From assembly GCA_943788825.1 (NCBI GenBank), contig CALSRT010000007.1, positions 248,001 to 312,000 of the forward strand: a stretch of 64,000 nucleotides of DNA, in the 5' to 3' direction. The DNA comes from UBA4582 sp002389265 (GTDB lineage Bacteria > Pseudomonadota > Gammaproteobacteria > Pseudomonadales > Azotimanducaceae). The number at the start of each line of letters is the position of its first letter. The first letter of the stretch is position 1. The position numbers were made by a program, and so were the translations under genes. Under the pieces are notes generated by a model that saw only the letters and a program-made list of their open reading frames with translations, was not told the origin of the DNA and did no database searches. Of this stretch, positions 1 through 7,843 are shown piece after piece.

Positions 1-2
1 AG

Positions 3-1130
3 ACGGCCCCCATGGGCCTGTGCTACACCAGCGGCACCACCGGCAAGCCTAAGGGCGTCATGTACACCCACCGCTCCACCTACTTGCATACAATGACTCA
101 GTCCATGACTGACTCCATGGGGCTCACAGCATTGGACTCACTCTGTGGGATCGTCCCCATGTTTCATGCCATGGGCTGGGGGCTGCCATTCTCCGCTTCC
201 ATGCTGGGCTGCAAACAGGTCTTGCCACATAAATACATGACTGCCGACAAACTCCTACAACTGATAGTTGATGAGGAGGTGACCATCTCCGCTGGCGTGC
301 CAACTATCTGGCAAGGGATTCGTGCCCTGCTCGATGCCGACAAGAATGGCAAGTATGATCTGAGTCAGCTATCACGTTTAACCTGCGGCGGCTCAGCGCC
401 TCCGGTCTCGATGATGCGTTGGTACTGGGAACAATATGGCGTAGAGATGGTCCAGGGCTGGGGCATGACTGAAACCAATCCTCTGGGCACTCTGTCACGC
501 AAGGTTGCGAAACGTTCGCACCTGAAGCTGACTGAGGACCAGCAATTTGACAATATTGCCAAAGCGGGCCTGGCGATGCCGGGTCTTGAAATTGAGATCT
601 TCGACGAGAATTGGAACCCTCTACCCCACGATGGCGACTCCGTCGGCGAGTTATTGATTCGCGGTCCCTGGATCGCGGCCGAGTACTTTAATGACCCGCA
701 ACCTGAAAAATTTCACAATGGCTGGCTGGTCACCGGCGATGTTGCCAAAATTGATGCCGAGGAATATCTGATTATCGCCGATCGATCCAAGGACTTGATC
801 AAGTCTGGCGGGGAGTGGATTTCTTCGGTAGACCTTGAAAACCATATTGTCGCCCTCGACGGCGTAGCCCAAGCAGCGGTCGTCGCCCAACCGCACCCAA
901 AGTGGGACGAACGACCTGTCGCGCTCGTCATTTTGGTAGAGGGCTCGAATGTTACGCCAGAATTGATCCTCGAGCATTGCGCCGAGGTATTCGCAAAATG
1001 GCAGCTACCTGATGATGTTATCTTCGTCAAACAGATCCCGATGACCTCAACCGGAAAAATTGACAAGAAGACCATCAGAGCGCAGCTGGAAGCCGAGCAT
1101 TACCAGCTGCCAGACCAGCGTACCGCTTAA
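3..1130 (+). CDS. Acyl-CoA synthetase (fatty-acid--CoA ligase), 5' end outside window
   Basis: This is the C-terminal 375 residues of an ATP-dependent acyl-CoA ligase of the adenylate-forming superfamily. It activates a carboxylic acid to acyl-AMP and then to acyl-CoA. The frame is open back to the first bases of the window, so the start lies upstream. The P-loop-like A3 motif YTSGTTGKPKG comes almost at once, followed by GWGMTET (A5), the TGD motif (A7), DRSKDLIKSGGEW (A8) and the catalytic-lysine segment STGKIDKK (A10). The hydrophobic residues around A3 resemble medium/long-chain AlkK-type ligases, but chain length cannot be read from sequence. A Rieske gene and a thioesterase follow on the same strand, which suggests an acyl-CoA metabolism cluster. 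Confidence 0.92.
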   Translation, partial: TAPMGLCYTSGTTGKPKGVMYTHRSTYLHTMTQSMTDSMGLTALDSLCGIVPMFHAMGWGLPFSASMLGCKQVLPHKYMTADKLLQLIVDEEVTISAGVPTIWQGIRALLDADKNGKYDLSQLSRLTCGGSAPPVSMMRWYWEQYGVEMVQGWGMTETNPLGTLSRKVAKRSHLKLTEDQQFDNIAKAGLAMPGLEIEIFDENWNPLPHDGDSVGELLIRGPWIAAEYFNDPQPEKFHNGWLVTGDVAKIDAEEYLIIADRSKDLIKSGGEWISSVDLENHIVALDGVAQAAVVAQPHPKWDERPVALVILVEGSNVTPELILEHCAEVFAKWQLPDDVIFVKQIPMTSTGKIDKKTIRAQLEAEHYQLPDQRTA

Positions 1131-1204
1131 CCAATAGCTAGCAAGGAACGCGGGTCGACGGAATATCGAAGACCCGTTAACTGCATTTTAAAGAGTGATT
1201 CAAA

Positions 1205-1537
1205 ATGGCAGAAGGATTCTACGTGGTCGCTGCGACCTCGGAATTGGTAGAGGGCGGTCAACTATTTGTCGAACTTGATGGCGAGGAAATCCTGCTGATC
1301 CAGCATCAAGGTCAGTACTATGCTATTGCTTACTTGTGCAGCCATGCGGAATTCAGTCTGGAAGGCGGATCACTGCACGATGGCTGTATTACCTGTCCCT
1401 ATCATGGCGCAGAGTTCGCTCTCGTCAACGGCGCAGCGCTCTCGCCACCAGCTTATGAAGGCATCAAAACTTATCCGGTGCGCGTCGAGAACGAAACCAT
1501 CAGCATCAACTCAACGCCGAACCCCATCGCAGCCTGA
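1205..1537 (+). CDS. Rieske [2Fe-2S] ferredoxin-like protein
   Basis: A 110-residue single-domain Rieske protein. It carries the two cluster-ligand pairs C45-x-H47 and C64-x2-H67 (CSH and CPYH), separated by 16 residues, as in bacterial Rieske ferredoxins of non-haem dioxygenases and nitrite reductase small subunits. It has no signal peptide or membrane anchor, so it is a soluble cytoplasmic electron carrier. No oxygenase large subunit is adjacent. Its stop codon TGA overlaps the ATG of the following thioesterase by one base, so the two are co-translated. Its electron partner is not identifiable here; a role with a mono- or dioxygenase elsewhere is inference. Confidence 0.9.
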   Translation: MAEGFYVVAATSELVEGGQLFVELDGEEILLIQHQGQYYAIAYLCSHAEFSLEGGSLHDGCITCPYHGAEFALVNGAALSPPAYEGIKTYPVRVENETISINSTPNPIAA

Positions 1538-2424
1538 TGACATCGCCCCTGGAACCCTCTAACCGCGCCACAGAACTGCTGCAGTTGCTCCAACTGGAGC
1601 GTATCGACACTCGGGTCTGGCGCGGCCAGAACGAGGCCCGCTTTGGTGCTCGCCTGTTTGGTGGCCAAGTGCTCGCCCAAGCACTGGTGGCCGCGACTAA
1701 CACCGTTGCGCCAGACAGACACTGCCATTCGCTGCACGGCTATTTCCTACGACCTGGTCGCGCCGACATGCCGGTGATCTATCAGGTTGAGTCAATCCGA
1801 GATGGCAAGAGCTTTACCACGCGGCGCATCAAGGCCATCCAGAACGGTGAGGCCATCTTCAGTATGGACACCTCCTTCCATATTCAAGAGCCAGGCCTCG
1901 CGCACCAGATTGACATGCAGGAGATACCCGAGCCGGAAAGTCTCGTCGACGATCGCGACATCGCCACCAAGCCCAGTGATCCGAACCCGCAATGGACTCA
2001 GCGCGAACGGCCCTTTGAAGTTCGTTCAATATTTCAACGAGGCCGACCGGTTGAAGACCATACTAGCCAACCGATCTGGATCAGATATCAAGCGCACGTA
2101 CCGGATGTCCAGAGTCTGCACCGTTATCTATTGACCTACGCCTCGGACATGAGCCTGGTATCCACGGCGGTACTGCCGCACCGCCGCGAGGTACAACAAA
2201 ACCAACTACAGGTGGCGAGTCTCGATCACGCACTGTGGTTCCATCACGATGTGGATGTCAACGACTGGCTGGTCTACATCAAGGACACCACCCAAGCTGG
2301 TGCAGGTCGGGGGTTTAACCGCGGCGCTTTCTACACTCGCGCAGGCAAGCTCGTCGCATCCGCCCTGCAGGAAGGTGTGATTCGGGTGCGCACACCGCGC
2401 GACGACAGCCAAACATCAGTCTAG
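1537..2424 (+). CDS. tesB: Acyl-CoA thioesterase II (TesB family)
   Basis: A 295-residue double hot-dog thioesterase that hydrolyses acyl-CoA to free fatty acid and CoA. The N-terminal hot-dog has the family pattern FGGQVLAQAL near residue 45. The C-terminal hot-dog holds SLDHALWFH, an Asp in VNDW, the GRGFNRG turn and the SALQEGVIR segment with the catalytic Gln of the Asp/Thr/Gln triad known from E. coli TesB. Length fits the family (about 290). The ATG overlaps the Rieske stop by one base (TGATG), which fixes the start and implies translational coupling. The last four bases overlap the convergent gene downstream. Confidence 0.93.
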   Translation: MTSPLEPSNRATELLQLLQLERIDTRVWRGQNEARFGARLFGGQVLAQALVAATNTVAPDRHCHSLHGYFLRPGRADMPVIYQVESIRDGKSFTTRRIKAIQNGEAIFSMDTSFHIQEPGLAHQIDMQEIPEPESLVDDRDIATKPSDPNPQWTQRERPFEVRSIFQRGRPVEDHTSQPIWIRYQAHVPDVQSLHRYLLTYASDMSLVSTAVLPHRREVQQNQLQVASLDHALWFHHDVDVNDWLVYIKDTTQAGAGRGFNRGAFYTRAGKLVASALQEGVIRVRTPRDDSQTSV

Positions 2425-3356
2425 CTTCTCGCCGCCATCAGATGCCGCCAAAACTCTCCCTCGAAATTTTTCTGTGAATTATTAGCTGATGAGGGACTTG
2501 TCGTTCTCGCCACAACTATATTGAGACTCGGCACAATCGTCAGAAAGTTACCAAAGGCACCGCGGGCTGAAAACAGGTCTTGGGGCGCATCAGGCAATGG
2601 CACACCCGCATAAGTCTTATCACTGCCAGGCAACATAAAGTGTGACTGATTGTTATTCCACCAAAACCAGCCCCAGGCCGGGTTCATGGCAGATCCTGGT
2701 TTGATCAGATCGTCGAGGTAATAGGCATCGCCGAAAATCGTCTCGCCTGCCACTCGACCTCGATTCAGTATCATATCTCCCAGCATGACAAGATCGGCAG
2801 CCGTCGAGACCAGGCCGGTCATGGGGGTTCCATCTGGCAATACTTGGTCTCGCGCCCGCCACCGAGTCTGGCTCATACCCAAGGGTTGCATCAACCACTC
2901 GTCAGTCAACACCGACAAAGTCTTGCCCGTCGATTGCTCCAACAACTGCTTTAGATAGCCATAGGCAACATTATTGTACCGCCAAGTCTTATTGATCTCA
3001 CCACACAAACCTAGCGCATCGTCCATACCCGTAGTCATGGTTAATAGCGTTTCGACATTTAACTTTGCTTCATCCCAAGGCGATAGCTGAGTCCACTCTG
3101 GTTCTAGATGGTGATTAATATGATCATAAATTTCCAGGAAACCCTTTTCCTGCGCCATCCCAACCAGAATCGCCACGAGACCTTTTTGCACCGCAAATAC
3201 ATCCACCGGCTGCGCCTCGAATTTCGCATCAATCAACAGACCAGCAGAATGCTTGATCATCAACTGCGCACTACCGGCACTCTGTGCAAAATCGCTCACT
3301 GTTTGGAGACCCTTTGGATCCCAGCCATGAGCCTTGGCGTCAATCAATTCGAGCAT
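2421..3356 (-). CDS. Beta-lactamase/serine-hydrolase fold protein lacking the nucleophile Ser
   Basis: A 311-residue protein of the beta-lactamase-related (PF00144-type) serine hydrolase family, close in plan to 6-aminohexanoate-dimer hydrolases and esterases. The second catalytic element Y127-N-N129 and the Lys of the first motif (K58) are present. At the nucleophile position the codon is GCG, so the SxxK motif reads A55-V-Q-K58. The flanking residues (DVF before, GLVAILVG after) align with the family, so this is the real motif position. One base change (G for T) separates GCG from TCG. There is no signal peptide. It is either a non-catalytic pseudoenzyme, a recently inactivated gene, or a sequencing error. 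Another member with an intact SxxK lies at 42086-43204. Confidence 0.85.
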   Translation of the reverse strand: MLELIDAKAHGWDPKGLQTVSDFAQSAGSAQLMIKHSAGLLIDAKFEAQPVDVFAVQKGLVAILVGMAQEKGFLEIYDHINHHLEPEWTQLSPWDEAKLNVETLLTMTTGMDDALGLCGEINKTWRYNNVAYGYLKQLLEQSTGKTLSVLTDEWLMQPLGMSQTRWRARDQVLPDGTPMTGLVSTAADLVMLGDMILNRGRVAGETIFGDAYYLDDLIKPGSAMNPAWGWFWWNNNQSHFMLPGSDKTYAGVPLPDAPQDLFSARGAFGNFLTIVPSLNIVVARTTSPSSANNSQKNFEGEFWRHLMAARS

Positions 3357-3534
3357 TCACATGTACCTCGTTAACAGCAATTACGTCAAAGCTAAGCACC
3401 CTAGATCCTCATGGGGTCACGGACACCTGACGGACTGCTGGTTTCACGTTTTGTGACAATCAGCACATTTTCCTTGCTCAACACCAAGTTTAATGAACCC
3501 TCGGCTGTCGAACAACAACGTAAGGAAAAATGCC

Positions 3535-3867
3535 ATGACCCTTCACCGCCTGGAAGTCTACCTCGATTCCTATAACAGTAAACCCTTCGTACGTGAGTAT
3601 GATGATAAGACCGCGCTGTCTACGGGGTTTGAATCCATGCTTGAACACTGGATCCAACAAACCGCTGGCCGCCGGGTCGACATTGCAACGGACCTTAGGG
3701 TGCAAGACATTCGCCAGCAGACAGCCTCTTCGATACAGAACCCGATTTCTGCGACTTGTTTACGGGTTAAACTGATCGATCCGGCGAGCTATGTCAGTCG
3801 GGACCGGGACGATACTGCGCCTCCAAAACCCGCTCCATCTCGCGCTCAAGGGCAGCCATGCCCTTGA
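3535..3867 (+). CDS. Hypothetical small protein
   Basis: A 110-residue ORF that I do not recognise. I placed the start at the ATG at 3535 because a Shine-Dalgarno-like TAAGGAA lies about eight bases upstream; an in-frame ATG at 3493 lacks one. The first 75 residues look like folded soluble protein, with alternating hydrophobic and charged residues. The last 30 are Pro/Arg-rich and are antisense to the 3' end of the small minus-strand ORF at 3794-4000. The true end of one of these two genes may therefore be disturbed. No signal peptide or membrane segment. Confidence 0.45.
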   Translation: MTLHRLEVYLDSYNSKPFVREYDDKTALSTGFESMLEHWIQQTAGRRVDIATDLRVQDIRQQTASSIQNPISATCLRVKLIDPASYVSRDRDDTAPPKPAPSRAQGQPCP

Positions 3868-4000
3868 CATGAGTCTCCACTAACTCGTCTACTGAGGAGT
3901 AGCGCTGCATCACTTCGTCGCGCCACATCACCACCACGCCTGGTGGTGCCTTGGTATAGAAAATGCCAGTCTTTTTTACCGGCGGCTGTGATTCATTCAT
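3794..4000 (-). CDS. Small hypothetical protein coupled to a hot-dog-like remnant
   Basis: A 68-residue protein with a helical, charged C-terminal half (residues 33-60 contain heptad-like ELVETHVKGMAALEREMERV). Not recognised. Its ATG overlaps the stop of the upstream remnant by four bases (ATGA), which is typical of translationally coupled genes and is the main evidence that it is real. Its 3' 74 bases overlap the plus-strand ORF at 3535-3867. Confidence 0.5.
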   Translation of the reverse strand: MNESQPPVKKTGIFYTKAPPGVVVMWRDEVMQRYSSVDELVETHVKGMAALEREMERVLEAQYRPGPD

Positions 4001-4137
4001 GCCTGTTTAGCTCCCACCACTTTGACGTCATAGACGCTATCGCCCCGTGACTGCCCTGCGCAAGTTACCTCGTAATCTTTATCAGACAAAACTTGTTGGC
4101 TGACTACCTCGCAGCGAACAATGACCTCTGCAGCCGG
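3997..4137 (-). pseudogene. C-terminal remnant of a hot-dog/MaoC-like protein
   Basis: Forty-six sense codons stay open on the minus strand down to a TGA that overlaps the next gene's ATG. The translation (PAAEVIVRCEVVSQ... then AGQSRGDSVYDVKVVG) looks like the last strands of a MaoC-like dehydratase or thioesterase, where an x-N/S-QRG-x-x-VYD pattern is common. Going upstream, a TAA interrupts the frame at 4138-4140 after a short segment MTGGV, and a TGA follows soon after. I therefore read it as the 3' end of a gene whose 5' portion has been lost or broken. The family assignment is tentative. Confidence 0.35.
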
Positions 4138-4153
4138 TTAGACGCCACCGGTC

Positions 4154-4556
4154 ATGCGCTTTACGGCCGATCAAGCATTCAACTCACTGCAACCCTGTCC
4201 GCCACACGTGCTCGGCCTACAGTCGGTGGCGTCAGAGCGAGTGGAGGTCGTTATTCTTGAACCCATGAATACCGATGGTCAACCCCATGAAACCCGCCTG
4301 TGGATCGTCGATGATCCAGACTATCAATATCTTCCCACCAGCGCCGATGCCGGTTGGCACCAACCGCTGGTGGCGAATCCGCATATTAGGGTGGAACGTA
4401 ACGGCCAACGCCGCGCCTATATAGCGGTGCCCGGCCTGGAAAAAATCATCGCTCTGAACCAATTGATAAATTCAGAATATAGGCTCTATGATGGACCGAA
4501 AGCAGGCTATTGTCGTGACATTACAGCCGCTCGATCCCGCCGATGCCGGGGCTTAA
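4154..4556 (+). pseudogene. Frameshifted split-barrel (DUF385/nitroreductase-like) protein
   Basis: The frame from the ATG at 4154 encodes a segment typical of small split-beta-barrel flavin/F420-binding proteins: ETRLWIVDDPDYQYLP, a GWHQPLVANPHIRVERNG strand pair and AYIAVPG. After about base 4490 the frame degenerates into an Arg/Ser-rich tail that runs to 4684 inside the convergent gene. The +1 frame, in contrast, gives a family-like end (AIVVTLQPLDPADAGA) that stops at 4554-4556, before the next gene. One inserted base (or two deleted) near 4470-4500 would explain this. The N-terminus also starts at the broken edge of the hot-dog remnant. It could be a genuine pseudogene or an assembly error. 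F420 dependence, if any, is inference. Confidence 0.5.
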
Positions 4557-4610
4557 GGGCGTATTTCCAGACTCAAACTACTGTGCTAGACCGGTCGGAC
4601 GACAAATGGG

Positions 4611-5522
4611 TTAAAACGCTGGCAATACCTCATCGATCAAACGCTGAGTCTGAATCATCACATCCCGATCATCACTGGCTATAGGCAACAACACGAATTT
4701 CGAGCAGCCCGCCTGAATATAGCCCTGGATTCGCGCCACGATGGCCGCGGCATCACCTATGACCAGGAAGGGGCCAGGGTCTTTGCCAAGACGTTGCTGC
4801 AAGGCTTTAACCGCGCGCTGCGCGACTGGCTCTTCAGCGTGGCCAAACCGAAAGGAAAAACTCGCGCCATAATGATCATCATCGATTTGCCTGCCGGTCT
4901 CGAGTAACGCCGACTTGATTCCCCGCACCATAATCCCAGCCTGCTCAGGTGAGTCTAGACCGCCTATCCAACCGGTGCCATAACGCGCCACTCGACGCAT
5001 AGCAACCTCACTGGAACCACCAATCCACAATGGTAAATGCGCACTATAAGGCTTGGGTGAAATACAGGCTTTGTCATACTGGAAAAATTCACCATCGAAA
5101 TCTACGCTGTCTTCCTGCCAGAGACGACGGACCAGTTCAAGGGCTTCGTCCGCCTTCTTACCCCGCCTTCTCGTGTTGGTACCGGTCGCTTTATAGTCCA
5201 TTCCGAGGGCACTACCCAGACCAAAAGCCGGCACCAGCCGCCCCTGACTCAAAAAATCAATCGTCGCGCATTGTTTAGCGGTCACCAGCGGATCACGCAG
5301 GGCGATTGAGGCAACGTTCATCCCAAATCGAATTCGCCGGGTTGCGCCTGCCAACGCCGCCATCGCTGCCAAGCACTCCAACATGGGTTCTGCCGACACC
5401 AGTCGATCTGTTTGCCAGATCGAGTCTACGGCTGACTCCTCACACATCTGTACCCATTCCCAATAGCCTTGCGCGCCCGCAAAGGGAAATCGAGAGAGTC
5501 CAACACCAATACCTACTGTCAT
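4611..5522 (-). CDS. Luciferase-like (LLM) flavin/F420-dependent oxidoreductase
   Basis: A 303-residue TIM-barrel oxidoreductase of the bacterial luciferase-like family. Characteristic segments are the N-terminal GVGLSRFPF, the IRFGMNVAS strand, FLSQGRLVPAFGLGS (the usual LS-x-GR-x-x-x-G-x-G) near residue 90, and PLWIGGSSEVAMRRVARYGTG in the middle. Members use FMNH2 or F420H2 to act on aldehydes, alcohols, ketones or other small substrates. The F420 pathway in this window makes F420 plausible but does not prove it. It ends 54 bases after the repaired end of the convergent split-barrel pseudogene. Eighteen bases separate its start from the stop of the upstream flavoprotein gene on the same strand, so the two probably form an operon. 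Confidence 0.85.
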   Translation of the reverse strand: MTVGIGVGLSRFPFAGAQGYWEWVQMCEESAVDSIWQTDRLVSAEPMLECLAAMAALAGATRRIRFGMNVASIALRDPLVTAKQCATIDFLSQGRLVPAFGLGSALGMDYKATGTNTRRRGKKADEALELVRRLWQEDSVDFDGEFFQYDKACISPKPYSAHLPLWIGGSSEVAMRRVARYGTGWIGGLDSPEQAGIMVRGIKSALLETGRQIDDDHYGASFSFRFGHAEEPVAQRAVKALQQRLGKDPGPFLVIGDAAAIVARIQGYIQAGCSKFVLLPIASDDRDVMIQTQRLIDEVLPAF

Positions 5523-5540
5523 AATATAATACCTACCCAG

Positions 5541-6776
5541 TTAGAGCATGATAGATCTCGGGAATTCACGATCGACGGCGAGTAAGAGGCTCCCAACATC
5601 AGCCAGAGTGTTACGCTGCGCCACCAAGTGCTGGCACATAGTTTGCGCGTCGCGCATGCCCCGATCCAGCGAGGTGCGATAGGTATAGATGCTATCGGCA
5701 CCGATCAGGTCATACAACAGTCGCGTCACGTCGCGAGCTGCTTGAAAGGCATTGAGCCTAGACAACCAGACATCGGCCCGCTCTTGAGCGCTTAAAGGCG
5801 CGTTATCCACCAATCGCTGCCATTGGGTATCCAACGACGCATAGACATAAGACCTGGCACCGCCGAGAATCATTTCCGCATCAGCAATGCCAGCCTGCAC
5901 AGTAGCCGCCTGTTTATAGGATACTCCGGACAACCTGTGACTTTTCTCCATCAGGACAGATTGCGCCTCATCGATGGCCTGGCGAGCGACGCCCAAGGGC
6001 ACGCCGACCATTTTCCTCAACACCGCATCGGGTTTGCGCCACAGCGCCCCCTCTCTGATTGGCTCAGAAAAACTGAAGGTGTGCTCCCGAGGGACCATTA
6101 AATCATTGCCCAAAGTTGAATAATCGTTGCTCGCCGTACCCTTCAAACCCGTGGTGTGCCAGGTATTTTCAATTTTCCAGCATTCCTTTGCAGCCAGCAT
6201 CAGTCGCCACTCAGGTTGTCCGTTAGCGTCGATTAGCCGCTCACCATTTCGATAAACTGTGCAACCCGCTACGATCATATCTGCATGGGATGAACCACTA
6301 CAAAACTGCCAGCTACCGGAGACTTTGTAACCGCCTTCGACCTCCTCTGCGCGCCCTACGGGATAAACCCAACCGGCCTGTATCATGTCAAGATGGGGAT
6401 AGAGATCGCGGGCAATATTCTCCGGCAGATAACCGGAATATAGCCCGGAATCGCTGCCTATCATGGCGCACCAGCCCGCTGAAGCATCACCCCGCGAAAT
6501 CTCCTCAATAATCCGCACCTGTTCTGGTGAACTGATTTCAGGACCACCCCAACTCACAGGCATATTCATCCGAAAAACACCTGCTGCTGTTAACAACTCT
6601 ACCACGCTAGGACCAAGACAGCGCGCCAACTCAATATCGTTAGATTTTGAATTCAACCAGCGCTTTAAGCTTCGAGCATTCTTCAGGATATCGCTAGCTG
6701 TGGCTGGCACCGACAATTCTGACTTTATCGCCTGCATTGCACCCGACCCGAATGATAAAATTTGATCATATGTCAA
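5541..6776 (-). CDS. Acyl-CoA-dehydrogenase-like flavin monooxygenase (HsaA/HpaB-type)
   Basis: A 411-residue protein of the acyl-CoA dehydrogenase superfamily whose C-terminal domain is the type-2 form found in flavin-dependent hydroxylases such as HsaA. Landmarks are LLTAAGVFRMNMPVSWGG (residues 66-83), a GDASAGWCAMIGS segment, the beta-domain SGSWQFCSGSSHADMIVAG and WHTTGLKGTASNDY. The catalytic glutamate segment of true acyl-CoA dehydrogenases is not seen. Such enzymes use reduced flavin from a separate reductase to hydroxylate aromatics or steroids, or to desulfurise. The adjacent luciferase-like enzyme and the divergent MDR/epoxide hydrolase pair suggest a catabolic cluster. An alternative ATG lies 13 codons in. 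Confidence 0.82.
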   Translation of the reverse strand: MTYDQILSFGSGAMQAIKSELSVPATASDILKNARSLKRWLNSKSNDIELARCLGPSVVELLTAAGVFRMNMPVSWGGPEISSPEQVRIIEEISRGDASAGWCAMIGSDSGLYSGYLPENIARDLYPHLDMIQAGWVYPVGRAEEVEGGYKVSGSWQFCSGSSHADMIVAGCTVYRNGERLIDANGQPEWRLMLAAKECWKIENTWHTTGLKGTASNDYSTLGNDLMVPREHTFSFSEPIREGALWRKPDAVLRKMVGVPLGVARQAIDEAQSVLMEKSHRLSGVSYKQAATVQAGIADAEMILGGARSYVYASLDTQWQRLVDNAPLSAQERADVWLSRLNAFQAARDVTRLLYDLIGADSIYTYRTSLDRGMRDAQTMCQHLVAQRNTLADVGSLLLAVDREFPRSIML

Positions 6777-6796
6777 TTATGTAGCAATTGGCATCT

Positions 6797-6823
6797 TTGC
6801 CAGAAATCTGACTGTGGTATATT
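6797..6823 (+). promoter_or_regulatory. Candidate sigma-70 promoter for the MDR/epoxide hydrolase pair
   Basis: In the 74-base divergent gap upstream of 6851, TATATT at 6818-6823 is preceded by TGG, giving an extended -10 (TGnTATATT). A TTGCCA lies at 6797-6802. The 15-base spacer is short, so the extended -10 would have to carry most of the recognition. Confidence 0.35.
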
Positions 6824-6850
6824 CTCCCTTCAAGTATCTGAGAAAGCACC

Positions 6851-7837
6851 ATGCGAGCTATTGTCTGTCAAGAATTCAAGTCTCCAGCCGACTTAACCAT
6901 CAGTCAACTCGATGATCCGGTACCGGCACCCACCGAAGTTTTGATTAGAATTAAGGCCACCGGACTGGGGTATGTGGACGCTTTGACCGTCGCGGGCTTG
7001 TATCAAATCAAACCAGCCTTACCCTTTATTCCCGGCAATGAGATATCCGGCGTGGTTGAGAAGACCGGCAACAAGGTCAAACACCTGCGAGTTGGCCAGC
7101 GCATTTTGGCCATGCCCCGCAATGGCGGTCTGGCCGAGCTCATTTGTCTGGATGAGAAGTCCTGTACCGCGATACCTGAGACGCTATCACATGAGAGTGC
7201 CGCCAGCTTTCTGGTGAATTATTGCACCGCCTACCACGGTCTCATCTACTGCGGGAAAGTCAAACCAAAGGAAATCGTGCTGATTCTAGGCGCCAGCGGT
7301 GGTGTTGGTGTCGCGGCGATCGACATAGCCCGCGCCCTCGGCGCCGAAGTGATCGCCGCGGCCTCGACTAAGAAGAAACGCGATGCGTGCCTGGCGCTGG
7401 GCGCTGATCATGTGCTTGACTACAGCAAGGAGGATTGGCGCAAGGATTTGCAGAAGATTCTCGATGGTCGACCCTTAAATGTCGTCTATGACCCGGTCGG
7501 GGGTGCCTATGCTGAACCTGCGCTACGCTCACTAAGTCCTGACGGTCGATTTTTGGTAGTGGGTTTTGCCACTGGCGATATCCCTAAGGTGCCCCTCAAC
7601 CTGGCATTACTCAAACGTTGTTCGATCATCGGCGTCAACTGGGGTGGTTATCTGGCGGCGAATCCCAATCAATCCCGGCCAGTCATGACAACATTAATGG
7701 AATGGATCGCAACAGGTAGAATCAACCCAACTGCTGGCGAGACGCTACCACTCAAGAAAGCCGGTAGCGCCTTAATGAAGATGCTAAATCGTAAAGCCAT
7801 CGGCAAAATTGTCGTTACTATGCAAGAGGATCAATAG
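6851..7837 (+). CDS. NADPH:quinone reductase-like MDR oxidoreductase
   Basis: A 328-residue zinc-free medium-chain dehydrogenase/reductase of the quinone oxidoreductase type. The N-terminal GroES-like domain has FIPGNEISGVVEKTGNKV near residue 57, and the Rossmann domain has LGASGGVGVAAIDIARALGA near residue 148. The Cys/His/Glu zinc ligands of alcohol dehydrogenases are absent. It would reduce an enone, quinone or similar acceptor with NADPH. The stop is followed after six bases by the epoxide hydrolase gene, so they form one transcript. It diverges from the flavoprotein gene at 5541-6776, and the shared 74-base gap probably holds both promoters. Confidence 0.9.
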   Translation: MRAIVCQEFKSPADLTISQLDDPVPAPTEVLIRIKATGLGYVDALTVAGLYQIKPALPFIPGNEISGVVEKTGNKVKHLRVGQRILAMPRNGGLAELICLDEKSCTAIPETLSHESAASFLVNYCTAYHGLIYCGKVKPKEIVLILGASGGVGVAAIDIARALGAEVIAAASTKKKRDACLALGADHVLDYSKEDWRKDLQKILDGRPLNVVYDPVGGAYAEPALRSLSPDGRFLVVGFATGDIPKVPLNLALLKRCSIIGVNWGGYLAANPNQSRPVMTTLMEWIATGRINPTAGETLPLKKAGSALMKMLNRKAIGKIVVTMQEDQ

Positions 7838-7843
7838 ACCACA

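Noticed and set aside
3997..4155. The interrupted hot-dog tail as a second selenoprotein or readthrough gene
   Set aside because: The nearest interrupting codon is TAA, not TGA, and no catalytic Cys position is involved.
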